From an uncultured Caulobacterales bacterium (GTDB lineage: Bacteria > Pseudomonadota > Alphaproteobacteria > Caulobacterales > Maricaulaceae), in NCBI GenBank assembly GCA_938001915.1, contig CALLBD010000019.1, positions 1-64,000 of the forward strand: DNA of 64,000 nt, given 5' to 3'. Positions 32,290 through 42,506 of this stretch are shown here, in pieces. The notes beneath the pieces are model-generated. The model did not search any database, had not been told where the DNA came from, and worked only from the letters and a program-made list of their open reading frames with translations. A program made the translations under genes and the position numbers. Numbering within the stretch: position 1 is the first letter of the stretch; every line of letters begins with the position of its first letter.

Positions 32290-32835
32290 CTAGTTGTTTT
32301 TGGGTGCCAAAACCATTGTCATAAGACGGCCTTCGGTTTTGGGTTCAAACTCAACTTTACAATCTTCGGCGAAATCCTCTTTCACGCGGGCTAAAAGGTT
32401 CATACCTCGGTCCATATGCGCCATTTCCCGCCCTCTAAAGCGCACAGTCACTTTCACCTTATCGCCGCGATCAAAAAATTTGCGCATAGCCTTAGTTTTA
32501 ACGCCGTAATCATGCACATCGATATTCGGACGCATTTTGATTTCTTTGAGCGCTTGTGTCCGTTGGTTCTTGCGGTTAGCAGCTTTTTTCTTTTGATTTT
32601 CAAAGCGCATCTTGCCGTAATCTAGCACCTTACAAACAGGCGTTAGTCCCGGCGCGACTTCGACAAGGTCAAGTCCAGCCTCACGGGCGGCAGCTAAAGC
32701 TTCACTGAGAGGAACATTTCCTCGTTTTTCACCATCGGCCAGAATGAGCAGGACATTATCGGCGGTAATGTCACGATTGATGCGCGGGCCTTTTGGTTTT
32801 TTGGCAGGTTGGGCCGAAAGAGGTCTTCTAGCGAT
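32290..32835 (-). CDS. infC: Translation initiation factor IF-3
   Basis: C-terminal ORF 32290..32628 plus in-frame upstream translation [82 protein letters not shown] start at 32835 preceded by AGGAGA. Confidence 0.92.
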   Translation of the reverse strand: MARRPLSAQPAKKPKGPRINRDITADNVLLILADGEKRGNVPLSEALAAAREAGLDLVEVAPGLTPVCKVLDYGKMRFENQKKKAANRKNQRTQALKEIKMRPNIDVHDYGVKTKAMRKFFDRGDKVKVTVRFRGREMAHMDRGMNLLARVKEDFAEDCKVEFEPKTEGRLMTMVLAPKNN

Positions 32836-32919
32836 TTGGGTTCTCCTGAGGTTGTTACAATCATTTAATCTCTATTCGGCGATATGGCGGTTTTAATCCG
32901 CATATTCAAGTGAAACCGA

Positions 32920-34032
32920 TTATTTTGGCAGAGGCGAGATTAAGCCCTCATAGACCCATAACAGGGCTTTTTGCAGTGAGGTCTTTGAAAAGTTCGCCGC
33001 GATACGGTCGCGGGCCCCTGAAACCCCGCTCAATTCGTCAACCTGTTTTATCGCATTAGCCAGTGCCTGCGCATCGCATGGTGGGGTGCGCCAGCCTGTG
33101 ACGCCGTGCTCAACCACTTCCACCGCGCCGCCATGATCTGCGGCGATAACAGGCCGCCCCATGGCTTGGGCTTCCGCCGCCGTTCGCCCAAAGGCTTCGG
33201 GGTCTGTGGACGGGCAAATAACGACATTCGCCGCGAGATAGGCGGTGGCAACATCCGTATCATGTCCGGGGAAATGCACGCGACCCGACAGGTTTAAATT
33301 TTGCATCTGCATTTTCAATTCGGCTACATAAGCGTCGCGCCCTTGAGCGTCGCCCAATAAAACCAGATGCGTGTTTTCTGGCAGACGCGACAGAGCTTCA
33401 ATCGCCACCCCTTGCCCTTTCCAGCGCGTGAGACGACCCGGCAATAAAACCAAGATGGTGTTTTCAGGCACGCCCCACTTTTGGCGCTTGGTTTTAACGG
33501 CCTCAGCCGAAATTTTCTCTGGGTCGAAAAGTGCCATATCCACCCCGCGCGGGATGACGGTGATTTTGTTAGGGTCGGTCCCATGTTCGCGCAGGATATG
33601 ATCAGAGGTGAAATTAGAATTTGCGATAACAACATCGCCCTTTGCCATAACAGAATTATAGGCGCGTTTTAGCGCCGAGTTTGCATTATAAATACCGTGA
33701 TAAGTCGTCACGAAAGGTACTTTCTCCGCTCGCGCCGCGAAAAGAGCCGGCCAAGCTGGCGCGCGCGAACGCGCATGGACAATATCAATTTTCTGTTCTG
33801 CAATCAGGCGGCGCAGACCCGCTATGCGCCAAGGCACAGAGAGAATATTCTTCGAGCCCATATCTACTTTATGATGGATACCGCCAAGCGCTTCCAATTC
33901 GGAGACCAAACGCCCCCCATTTGACACAATATGCGCGCCGTGACCCGCTGCGACCAAAGCCTCTGCGGTTTCCAAAACAGTCCGTTCAACACCTCCGGCA
34001 TTGAGCTCTGGCAAAATTTGCAGCACATTCAT
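32920..34032 (-). CDS. Glycosyltransferase family 4
   Basis: LQILPELNAGGVERTVLETAEALVAAGHGAHIVS, VLLPGRLTRWKGQGVAIEAL, PSTDPEAFGRTAAEAQAMGRPVIAADHGGAVEVV. Confidence 0.9.
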   Translation of the reverse strand: MNVLQILPELNAGGVERTVLETAEALVAAGHGAHIVSNGGRLVSELEALGGIHHKVDMGSKNILSVPWRIAGLRRLIAEQKIDIVHARSRAPAWPALFAARAEKVPFVTTYHGIYNANSALKRAYNSVMAKGDVVIANSNFTSDHILREHGTDPNKITVIPRGVDMALFDPEKISAEAVKTKRQKWGVPENTILVLLPGRLTRWKGQGVAIEALSRLPENTHLVLLGDAQGRDAYVAELKMQMQNLNLSGRVHFPGHDTDVATAYLAANVVICPSTDPEAFGRTAAEAQAMGRPVIAADHGGAVEVVEHGVTGWRTPPCDAQALANAIKQVDELSGVSGARDRIAANFSKTSLQKALLWVYEGLISPLPK

Positions 34033-34061
34033 ATTACCTCCTTAAACGAAGCGAATGAAAA

Positions 34062-34802
34062 ATGCCCGAATTTCTCACAACATCTGATGGCCAAAAAATC
34101 GCCTATGAAAAATCGGACGGAAATGGGCCGACCCTAATTTGGTGCGGCGGACTGAAATCCGATATGGAAGGCTCCAAAGCGGTGCATTTGCACAGCTGGG
34201 CCAAATCAAAAGGGCAAGGTTTCATCCGCTTTGATTATTTTGGACATGGCGAGAGCAGCGGTGATTTTATTGACGGCACCATGTCGCGCTGGGCGGCGGA
34301 TATTGGCACCGTCCGAGACCAGCTGTGCAGTGGCCGCGTCATTTTAATTGGCTCGTCTATGGGGGGTTGGGCGGCCCTCTTGGCGGCGCTTGATACTCCC
34401 GCCAATGTGGCTGGCCTCGTGCTCATAAACCCTGCGCCTGATTTCACAGAGAAACTCACCGTGGCGGGCTGGAGCGAAGCCCAAATCAAAGCCCTGGAAA
34501 ATGACGGGGTGGTCTATGAACCCTCAGGCTATGATGAGCCTTATGCCTATTCCAAAGCCTTGATAGAAGATGGCCGCGCGCGGCAAATTTTGGACGCGCC
34601 GATAGACCTCAGCTGTCCCATACGTATCTTGCAAGGCTATGAGGACACAGTTGTGCCCTGGTCGCATTCTCAAAAATTGATGGATGTTTTGACGTCAGCT
34701 GATGTCACATACACACTCGTCAGCGGCGGCGATCATAGCCTGTCTCGAGTCAGTGATCTGAAGCACATTGAAACCGCCATCACAGACATCACTCATGTCT
34801 AA
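34062..34802 (+). CDS. Alpha/beta hydrolase
   Basis: GSSMGGWAALLAALDTP nucleophile elbow; GGDHSLSR C-terminal His; FIRFDYFGHGESSGDF. Confidence 0.88.
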   Translation: MPEFLTTSDGQKIAYEKSDGNGPTLIWCGGLKSDMEGSKAVHLHSWAKSKGQGFIRFDYFGHGESSGDFIDGTMSRWAADIGTVRDQLCSGRVILIGSSMGGWAALLAALDTPANVAGLVLINPAPDFTEKLTVAGWSEAQIKALENDGVVYEPSGYDEPYAYSKALIEDGRARQILDAPIDLSCPIRILQGYEDTVVPWSHSQKLMDVLTSADVTYTLVSGGDHSLSRVSDLKHIETAITDITHV

Positions 34803-35658
34803 ATCGGTGCGAAGCGCCAAACGCGCCCTGACGCAAGTGTTTAGCGGGGCGGGTCTCCCCTTCGCAGAAGACGACGCACTAGAGATTATTCTGGCCGCAA
34901 CGGGGTTTGATAACAACGCGATGATCCTGCGCGGTAGCGAATCCCTGACTCGAGACATGTCTGCCTTGGTTGAAGCTTATAAATACCGCCGCCTGTCTGG
35001 AGAACCTATTGACAATATTTTGGGGTGGCGTGAATTTTATGGGCGGCGCTTTCAAATATCCAAAGATGTTTTATCCCCGCGCGCCGACACGGAAACCCTC
35101 ATTAGAGGCGCGCTAAAGCGTATAGATAAAACGGGCGCGCCGGCCTTACTTGACCTTGGAACGGGCAGCGGCGCTATTGGCCTCACGCTACTGGCGGAAA
35201 TCGCAAACGCACACTTAATAGCGACCGACCTCTCGGGGGCGGCCCTAAATATTGCGAAGGCAAATGCAGATTCGCTCGACCTCACAGAGCGCGCATCCTT
35301 TTACGCAGGCGCGTGGTGGGGCGCTGTGCCGGCGAACGCCGCATTCGACATCATCCTCTCCAACCCGCCCTATATTACAGATAGCGCGATGAAAGCCTTA
35401 GAACGCGAAGTTTTGGATTTTGACCCTGATGTGGCATTGCGCGGCGGCTCCGATGGGCTTGACGCTTATCGCGCCATTATTTCTGGCGCGCCCGAATATC
35501 TCAAAGCAAATGGTTGGCTGGGCCTGGAAATCGGCTATGATCAAGCAGCCGGCTTGAAACTGCTCTTAAAATCAGAGACTTGGCAGAACATTACTGTCAC
35601 AAAAGATTTAGGCGGTTTAGACCGCGTTGTCTGGGCGCAAATTTCAGCTGAAATTTGA
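34795..35658 (+). CDS. prmC: Peptide chain release factor N5-glutamine methyltransferase
   Basis: NIL GWREFYGRRFQISKDVLSPRADTETLI, LDLGTGSGAIGLTLL, IILSNPPYI; ATG at 34795. Confidence 0.92.
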   Translation: MSKSVRSAKRALTQVFSGAGLPFAEDDALEIILAATGFDNNAMILRGSESLTRDMSALVEAYKYRRLSGEPIDNILGWREFYGRRFQISKDVLSPRADTETLIRGALKRIDKTGAPALLDLGTGSGAIGLTLLAEIANAHLIATDLSGAALNIAKANADSLDLTERASFYAGAWWGAVPANAAFDIILSNPPYITDSAMKALEREVLDFDPDVALRGGSDGLDAYRAIISGAPEYLKANGWLGLEIGYDQAAGLKLLLKSETWQNITVTKDLGGLDRVVWAQISAEI

Positions 35659-35832
35659 TTAAAAAAAGCGCTTTTCATACGGGTTCCGCTTTGCTACGCG
35701 GGAGTCGCAGGCCAGACTGTTCGATATCAAATTAATGCGAACGTCACTGCTATAGCCGACAGACTAGGGGCCCTGTACGACCTTCCGTACGTTCATCTCC
35801 CGCCATGCTGTTGCACCATTTGAGGAAAACCG

Positions 35833-36399
35833 ATGAAGCGTCAACGCGGCCGTAATCGCAATAAAAATAATAACCGTAATAATAATCATAATAACCACAA
35901 TCGGTCTATGGATAGCCAAGGACCGGGCGTAAAAGTGCGGGGCAATGCCTCAACGATTTATGAAAAGTACACGGCGCTGGCACGTGACGCCAAAATGGGC
36001 GGTAGCCGGGTCAACGCCGAAAACCTTCTTCAGCATGCGGAACATTATCTGCGGCTCATGAATGTCCAAGAGGCGGCCAAACGCGAAGCGCAAGAAGCCC
36101 GCGAAAAAGCCGAAGCCGAACGGGCGGCCCGCCGCGCAGAGCGCGGAGAAAGTGAAGGCGAAGACGACGGGGATGAAACCCGCGGCAGCCGCCGAAATAA
36201 CCGCAATAATAATCGCAGGGACCGTAGCGAAACGACACCCGCAGAAGAAACAGCTGACACCGCCGAAATGGCAGAAGATACAGAAACCGGCATAGAGGCA
36301 GACGCCAAAGTCCAAAAAGACACAGCGGAAGAGGCGCCTAAACGCCGCCGTAAAGCGCCCTCTCGTAAATCTGAAGAGCGTATTGAAGCCGCCGAATAG
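35833..36399 (+). CDS. DUF4167 domain-containing protein
   Basis: MKRQRGRNRNKNNNRNNNHNNHNRSMDSQGPGVKVRGNASTIYEKYTALARDA...AENLLQHAEHYLRLM; next to prmC and clpB. Confidence 0.9.
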   Translation: MKRQRGRNRNKNNNRNNNHNNHNRSMDSQGPGVKVRGNASTIYEKYTALARDAKMGGSRVNAENLLQHAEHYLRLMNVQEAAKREAQEAREKAEAERAARRAERGESEGEDDGDETRGSRRNNRNNNRRDRSETTPAEETADTAEMAEDTETGIEADAKVQKDTAEEAPKRRRKAPSRKSEERIEAAE

Positions 36400-36538
36400 G
36401 TGTTGGATAAAGATTTATCAGATGACGACGTGCAGGTGCGCCGCATCTCTGCATCTTGAAGCGGATGACTAAATTCCTATCTCGAACAGGACAGCGGGCG
36501 ATTTTCGTCCGAAACTAAATGCCTGACCGAGGTCGAAC

Positions 36539-39112
36539 ATGGATATACAAGCTTATACGCAGCGCGCGCGCAGTGCGATACAAGGCGCGCAAACTGAAGC
36601 GGTAACACGCGATCATCAACAACTGGTCCCAGCACATATTTTATATGGCCTTTTGCAAGACAAAGGCGGTTTACCGCGTAACCTCATCCAAATGTCGGGC
36701 GGGGCAGTCGAAACCCTTGAGGTTGCGGTTGAGCATATCCTGAATAATCGTCCAAAAGTCGAAGGGGGTTCAGGCCTTTCTTTGTCAAAAGCTGCTACTA
36801 AAGTTTTTGCCACCGCCGAAAAATCTGCGAAAGACGCGGGGGATGCTTTTGTTACCGTGGAACGGTTGTTACTCGCGGCAGTCACCCAAGCCGATAAAGA
36901 CCTGCGGGAAGCTTTTTCGCAATCTGAACTGGACCCGCGGAAATTGGGCGACGCCATTGCATCGGTGCGAACAGACGGACCTGTGACCTCCGACTCGGCG
37001 GAGGACCAATATGAAGCCCTATCCAAATATGCACGCGACCTCACCCAAGCGGCGCGGGACGGAAAATTAGATCCCGTTATCGGCCGAGATGAAGAAATCC
37101 GCAGAACGCTGCAAGTCCTCTCGCGGCGCTCAAAAAATAATCCCTTACTCATTGGGGAACCTGGCGTCGGGAAAACAGCCATTGCCGAAGGGCTTGCCGT
37201 CAGGATTGTCTCCGGAGATGTCCCCGAATCCGTGCGTGATAAGAAATTGCTCGCGCTGGATATGGGCGCGCTTATCGCGGGGGCAAAATATCGCGGCGAA
37301 TTTGAAGAGCGATTAAAGGCCGTTTTAAAAGAAATTGAAAAAGCCGATGGGCAAATCATCCTTTTCATTGATGAAATCCACACGTTAGTCGGAGCAGGTA
37401 AAGGTGACGGCGCAATGGATGCGGCGAACCTTTTGAAACCCGCCCTCGCCCGCGGCGAGCTACATTGTATTGGCGCAACCACGCTGGATGAGTACCGCAA
37501 ACATTTGGAAAAAGACGCGGCCCTCGCGCGGCGCTTCCTAAGTGTGTTTGTCAGGGAGCCCACTGTCGAAGACACCATTTCCATCCTGCGCGGACTGAAA
37601 GAAAAATATGAAGTCCATCACGGCATTCGGATTTCGGACGGCGCGATTGTGTCTGCGGCCCAGCTCTCAAACCGTTATATCACGGACCGCTTTCTGCCCG
37701 ATAAGGCCATCGACCTGATGGATGAAGCGGCCAGCCGATTACGCATGCAAGTCGATAGCAAACCCGAAGCTCTGGATGAAATCGACCGCCGCATCGTGCA
37801 GCTACGCATTGAGGTTGAGGCGTTGAAAAAAGAGAAGGATGAGGCATCAAAAACGCGTCTCGCCAAACGGCAAACAGAAATTGACGCGCTGCAATCCCAG
37901 TCAGATGAGATGAGCGCGGCCTGGCAAGCGGAGAAAGCCAAACTCGCCAGCGCCACCGACATTGTCGAGGAACTCGACCGGGCGAGATTTGAGCTCCAAG
38001 ATGCTGTGCGGCGCGGGGATTACGAAACCGCAGGCCGCTTGCAGCATGAAGATATTCCAGCCCTTGAGGCCAAAGCGGCAGAGCTGGAAACTCAATCTGA
38101 TGAACCGAGCCTTGCCAGTGAGACCGTCACATCAGAAATTATCGCCACTGTCGTTTCGCGCTGGACGGGCGTACCGGTTGAAAAAATGCTGGAAGGCGAG
38201 CGCGATAAACTCCTCGCCATGGAAACCGCCCTAAGCGCGCGGGTGATTGGTCAAAGCCGCGCGGTAGAAGCCGTCTCTGATGCGGTCCGCCGCGCCCGCG
38301 CAGGGCTGCGCGATCCGCAGCGGCCCATCGGTAGCTTTATGTTTTTGGGGCCGACCGGCGTGGGGAAAACAGAGCTGACCAAGGCCTTAGCCGAATTTAT
38401 GTTTGATGATGACCAAGCCATCACGCGCATGGATATGTCAGAATATATGGAGAAACATTCCGTCGCGCGCCTAATCGGAGCGCCTCCAGGATATGTCGGC
38501 TATGATGAAGGCGGCGCGCTCACTGAAGCCGTTCGCCGCAGACCCTATCAAGTCATCCTATTTGATGAGGTCGAAAAAGCGCATCCCGATGTGTTTAATG
38601 TCTTACTACAAGTGCTCGATGAAGGCCGCTTAACAGACAGCCAAGGGCGCAAGGTCGATTTTCGAAATACGCTGATTATATTGACCTCCAATATTGGCGC
38701 GCAACATTTATTGAACCTCGCGGAGAGCGAAACGGTTGAGGGCGCGAAGGTTGGCGTGATGGCCGAAGTTAACGCGCATTTCCGGCCAGAATTCTTAAAC
38801 CGTATAGACGAAATTCTTCTATTTGAGCGGCTAAAGCTTGAGCATATGGGCGCGATTGTCGACATCCAAATCTCGCGCCTACAAAGCTGGCTGAAAGAAA
38901 AGCGCATCACGATTGAGCTTTCCGGCGCGGCGCGGGAACACCTCGCCAAAGCCGGCTATGACCCCAGCTTTGGCGCGCGGCCTCTGAAGCGTGCAATCCA
39001 AAAATTAGTCCAAGATGAACTCGCACGAGAGCTCTTAAGCGGACGCATCAATGACGGCGATACGATCAAAATTAACGTGGCAGGCGGGAAAATCCGCATG
39101 AGCAAAGCGTAG
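36539..39112 (+). CDS. clpB: ATP-dependent chaperone ClpB
   Basis: Two AAA+ Walker A motifs [13 protein letters not shown] and [13 protein letters not shown]; middle-domain coiled coil; full length 857 aa. Confidence 0.97.
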   Translation: MDIQAYTQRARSAIQGAQTEAVTRDHQQLVPAHILYGLLQDKGGLPRNLIQMSGGAVETLEVAVEHILNNRPKVEGGSGLSLSKAATKVFATAEKSAKDAGDAFVTVERLLLAAVTQADKDLREAFSQSELDPRKLGDAIASVRTDGPVTSDSAEDQYEALSKYARDLTQAARDGKLDPVIGRDEEIRRTLQVLSRRSKNNPLLIGEPGVGKTAIAEGLAVRIVSGDVPESVRDKKLLALDMGALIAGAKYRGEFEERLKAVLKEIEKADGQIILFIDEIHTLVGAGKGDGAMDAANLLKPALARGELHCIGATTLDEYRKHLEKDAALARRFLSVFVREPTVEDTISILRGLKEKYEVHHGIRISDGAIVSAAQLSNRYITDRFLPDKAIDLMDEAASRLRMQVDSKPEALDEIDRRIVQLRIEVEALKKEKDEASKTRLAKRQTEIDALQSQSDEMSAAWQAEKAKLASATDIVEELDRARFELQDAVRRGDYETAGRLQHEDIPALEAKAAELETQSDEPSLASETVTSEIIATVVSRWTGVPVEKMLEGERDKLLAMETALSARVIGQSRAVEAVSDAVRRARAGLRDPQRPIGSFMFLGPTGVGKTELTKALAEFMFDDDQAITRMDMSEYMEKHSVARLIGAPPGYVGYDEGGALTEAVRRRPYQVILFDEVEKAHPDVFNVLLQVLDEGRLTDSQGRKVDFRNTLIILTSNIGAQHLLNLAESETVEGAKVGVMAEVNAHFRPEFLNRIDEILLFERLKLEHMGAIVDIQISRLQSWLKEKRITIELSGAAREHLAKAGYDPSFGARPLKRAIQKLVQDELARELLSGRINDGDTIKINVAGGKIRMSKA

Positions 39113-39188
39113 GCCTTTGCCCCAATTTGCATAACCGCTGCCCATTATTTGAGCTTTCCTCTTTCATAAGATTGCGTGAGGGTGAAAT

Positions 39189-39938
39189 ATGGAAAATGCG
39201 ACAAGCTTTGGGAAACAAGCCGTAGTTTATGCAAAAGGACGCCCCGGATATCCAGATGCGCTCTATCGCTGGATAGCTGAAAACAGCCCAGCACATGATC
39301 TTGTTTGGGATATAGGAACAGGGTCTGGGCAAGCGGCTATCGCGCTAACCCGATATTTTAAACAGGTCCATGCGACCGATATCTCCGCCGAGCAAATCAC
39401 GGCAGCAAAACCGCATCCTCAAATTTCATATCATGCCGCGCCTGCGCAAAACTCTGGCCTGCCGAACGGAAGCGCCGCCTGTATAAGTGTCGCAACAGCC
39501 GTGCATTGGTTTTCAGACACTAGTTTTTGGGAAGAAGTCTCTCGCGTTGCGGCAAAACACGCCTTGTTTTGCGCGTGGACCTATCAACTTCCCATTTGCG
39601 ATACATCGATTCACAAGGAATTTCTCGACCTCGTCTTTGCTTTGATTGACCCCTATTGGGCCGAGGGAAACCAAATCTGCATGGCGGGCTATTCGGCAAA
39701 TAACCTCAACTGTCCTCTTCCGCTCCTGCCCGCTCCGAAATTCGATGCGGGGGGGATGTGGTCGAAAATACAACTTGTCAATTTTGTGGAAAGTTGGTCA
39801 GCGCATTTCAAAGCCCGCGAAGACGGGTTTGCAGATGAACTTAAGATTATATCAAAGAATTTTCTAAAAACCCACCGCGATAAAACTATTGAAATCAGCC
39901 TTCCCATAAGTGTTTTGGCGGCGCGCATCACGAAATAA
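39189..39938 (+). CDS. Class I SAM-dependent methyltransferase
   Basis: LVWDIGTGSGQAAIALTRYFKQVHATDISAEQI. Confidence 0.87.
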   Translation: MENATSFGKQAVVYAKGRPGYPDALYRWIAENSPAHDLVWDIGTGSGQAAIALTRYFKQVHATDISAEQITAAKPHPQISYHAAPAQNSGLPNGSAACISVATAVHWFSDTSFWEEVSRVAAKHALFCAWTYQLPICDTSIHKEFLDLVFALIDPYWAEGNQICMAGYSANNLNCPLPLLPAPKFDAGGMWSKIQLVNFVESWSAHFKAREDGFADELKIISKNFLKTHRDKTIEISLPISVLAARITK

Positions 39939-39964
39939 AAAAGCGGCCACCAAGGGCCGCTTTT
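39938..39964. terminator. Bidirectional intrinsic terminator
   Basis: aaaaagcggcc-accaag-ggccgctttt between convergent genes. Confidence 0.85.
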
Positions 39965-39982
39965 CTAAGTCTTATCTCTACC

Positions 39983-40768
39983 CTAAGACTTGCGAGGTCC
40001 GGGTTTTTTACGCGGCGTGCCGTCTTTTTTGAGAAGGTTTCCGTCCGCATCCCGCGGAATTTTAGACCCTGGCTTCGGACCGCGTTTTCCAGCTGGCTTT
40101 CTCGCAGCTGTTTTTGACGGAGTTGATTTTGAAGTGGTCGGTTTTGAAGCTGTCGTTTTATTCTTAGACCCCGCTGGGCGGCCGCGCTTCTTTGCAGGCT
40201 TTTTCGCCGCCGTGGTCTTTGCCTTCGTGCTAGCTGGACGGCCGCGTTTTTTTGGCGCAGCGTCGAGCTTTGTCTCAAGCGCCGGGTCTGCTGATCGCTC
40301 TAATCCTGTCTTAGCTTTGAGATCGTCGGCCTTTTCGCGAACGCTGGCTGTAGCGGCTTTCGCTTTGCCTTGCACATTTTCGCTCATCTCGCCGACATTT
40401 TCGCGCATGGTTTTCGTTGCTTCGCGGGTCCGCGCCGCTGCAAGTTCCGCTGCTTTGCGCGCCTCGGCCACGGGGTCAATATCTGCGAGTTCTGATTTCC
40501 CGCCATCGGGTGAAAGATTATCATTGATGCGAAATCCAGCGACGATAAGTTCAGCTACAATTCTTATAGATACTAATGTGAAAAGAATTTTCACTAAGCC
40601 AAAAACAGGCACAATAATCCATAGCAAGGGGTCGAGCTGGACCGTATCCACAGCTTCGATGAGAAACTTCACGCCAAAATAAATAATTGCCAACCAGAAA
40701 AAGGGGACAATCAGTTTTTCTTTAAATAATTTATCAAAAGAAAAGAAGAAATTGAGAAGGTTTTTCAT
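39983..40768 (-). CDS. DUF4282-like membrane protein with Lys/Ala-rich AT-hook C-terminal tail
   Basis: N-terminus FFFSFDKLFKEKLIVPFFWLAIIYFGVKFLIE...VSIRIVAELIVAGFRINDNL; tail with KKRGRPAST, KKRGRPAGSKNK, GKRGPKPGSK, RKKPGPRKS. Confidence 0.75.
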   Translation of the reverse strand: MKNLLNFFFSFDKLFKEKLIVPFFWLAIIYFGVKFLIEAVDTVQLDPLLWIIVPVFGLVKILFTLVSIRIVAELIVAGFRINDNLSPDGGKSELADIDPVAEARKAAELAAARTREATKTMRENVGEMSENVQGKAKAATASVREKADDLKAKTGLERSADPALETKLDAAPKKRGRPASTKAKTTAAKKPAKKRGRPAGSKNKTTASKPTTSKSTPSKTAARKPAGKRGPKPGSKIPRDADGNLLKKDGTPRKKPGPRKS

Positions 40769-40891
40769 AGAAATCTCGGATGTGAACGGTGCCCAATCCT
40801 TAGCTAGCCAAATTTAGGGAATTTCGCAAGCCCTCCATTTTGGCCCCGGGATTGTGCCCGCTTACCAAAACTATATTTACCTATGTCGCGT

Positions 40892-42319
40892 TTATTCAGG
40901 CAAGCCTTCAAATCCAGCGGCTTCACTGACGTAAATTTCTGGCGAAATAACTTCTGACTCCGCGCGCATGACCTCGATTTTGTCCCGCTGTGATTTGAAC
41001 GCGGGGCGCTGGCCCTGAGACAAAGGCTTTCCTGACAATTGAGACAAGCGGCGTGGATTGATTTTCTTACCGTTCAAATGCACTTCATAATGAAGATGCG
41101 GCCCGGTTGAGCGACCCGTCGTGCCGACATATCCGATAACTTGATCCTGTTTGACATAGGCGCCAGATTTTACGCCGCGCGCAAATTTCTGAAGATGGGC
41201 ATAGGCCGTTTTATATCCATCGGAGTGACGAATGCGAATATAATTGCCGTAACCGCCATAGCGATTTGCACGCTCAACCGTACCAGAGCCCGCCGCCAAA
41301 ATGGGCGTGCCGCGCGGGGCCGCGAAATCCACGCCCGTATGCATTTTGCGGTAGCCTAAAATTGGATGCTTTCTTCGGCCAAATGAGGACGACAAACGCG
41401 CGCCATTTACGGGCGTCGCGCGTAATTTCCGTTTGGCCGTCTTTCCAGCCGCATCGTAAAAATTCTCGCGGCCCTTGCTATCTTCGAAAAGCCAATATTC
41501 CGAAGTTTTCCCCCGCGGCGAAAAAGACGTGTAAAGCAAATCACCGGCTTTGACTATGTCGCCCTTTTGGTTCCGCGCAACTTCGAAAAACATCTCAAAG
41601 GCATCACCTGGTTGAATATCACGTTGGAAATCGACGGAATATTCGTAAATATTCGCAAATTGAACAACGACTTTATCAGGCGCACCCAGACGGGTGGCGT
41701 CGACATAAAGTGAATTTTCCACCTCTGCCTTCACGGCAATAGTTTCATATTTGAAATCCGCCTCGATTTTACGGGCTAAATAATCTTCGCCCTGACGATC
41801 GATAAAGACCGTCGTCTCGATATTCGGTTTAAAAGTGAGATGGTCGAGGGTGCTCCCCGTAAAATGCAACTGAAAATCTTGGCCTGCGCGTAAATTTCGC
41901 GGCTTAAAGACTTCTCCAAAAGCTTCGGTCACGCGGTAGGCTTGTTGGCCTGTCAAACCATTGCGCTGCAAAAGCGGTCCCAGATTATCTCCGGATTTGA
42001 GCGTAATCGTCTTGACTGAGGTTTCAGTGGCGAAGCTCGGCTCTAATCCCATATCAAAACGCGAAATGTCGAGCCTTGGCGCGGAGGTCAGCTCGGCCTG
42101 TTGTTCAACCACATCCGCCTCACGTTGATTTGGAAACGCGAGAAGCCCCAAAACGCCAATTACGGCGGCGACGCCTAAAAAACGGTAGCGGTTTCCCGGC
42201 GGGATAACCGTGTGTCGAAAACGCGCAAAAGCGTCGGCGCGCTCGTGAAGTGCAGACATTACCGGATGCATTTCGGCCTCTGATGTCAGCTCGCCTGCAG
42301 TCTTATTTTTTTCACTCAT
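40892..42319 (-). CDS. M23 family metallopeptidase (LytM domain)
   Basis: GYRKMHTGVDFAAPRGTPILAAGSGTVERANRYGGYGNYIRIRHSDGYKTAYAHL...GYVGTTGRSTGPHLHYEVHLNG. Confidence 0.93.
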   Translation of the reverse strand: MSEKNKTAGELTSEAEMHPVMSALHERADAFARFRHTVIPPGNRYRFLGVAAVIGVLGLLAFPNQREADVVEQQAELTSAPRLDISRFDMGLEPSFATETSVKTITLKSGDNLGPLLQRNGLTGQQAYRVTEAFGEVFKPRNLRAGQDFQLHFTGSTLDHLTFKPNIETTVFIDRQGEDYLARKIEADFKYETIAVKAEVENSLYVDATRLGAPDKVVVQFANIYEYSVDFQRDIQPGDAFEMFFEVARNQKGDIVKAGDLLYTSFSPRGKTSEYWLFEDSKGRENFYDAAGKTAKRKLRATPVNGARLSSSFGRRKHPILGYRKMHTGVDFAAPRGTPILAAGSGTVERANRYGGYGNYIRIRHSDGYKTAYAHLQKFARGVKSGAYVKQDQVIGYVGTTGRSTGPHLHYEVHLNGKKINPRRLSQLSGKPLSQGQRPAFKSQRDKIEVMRAESEVISPEIYVSEAAGFEGLPE

Positions 42320-42506
42320 GATTAATGCCTGAAACTCTCGAAAGGACGAGCTATAGTTTACACTGTCCTAACTCTCCTATCTTCCCTAATTCTAACTTAA
42401 CGCGTTCTGATATGATATGTAAACTGACCGATTTGTAAGGGTTGGTTTTAGTGGCCATGAGACCGAAGGTCCTCTAAGCGAGATAGGAGGAGGTCTAGCC
42501 ATTTCC

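Noticed and set aside
36616-37584. 322-aa - strand ORF antisense to clpB
   Set aside because: Mirror ORF of a strongly coding gene; Ser/Arg-rich composition typical of antisense frames; no recognisable motifs.
39990-40682. 230-aa + strand ORF antisense to the DUF4282/AT-hook gene
   Set aside because: Phe/Ala/Gly-rich mirror of the Lys/Ala-rich tail; the - strand reading gives coherent TM segments plus AT-hooks and its own start.
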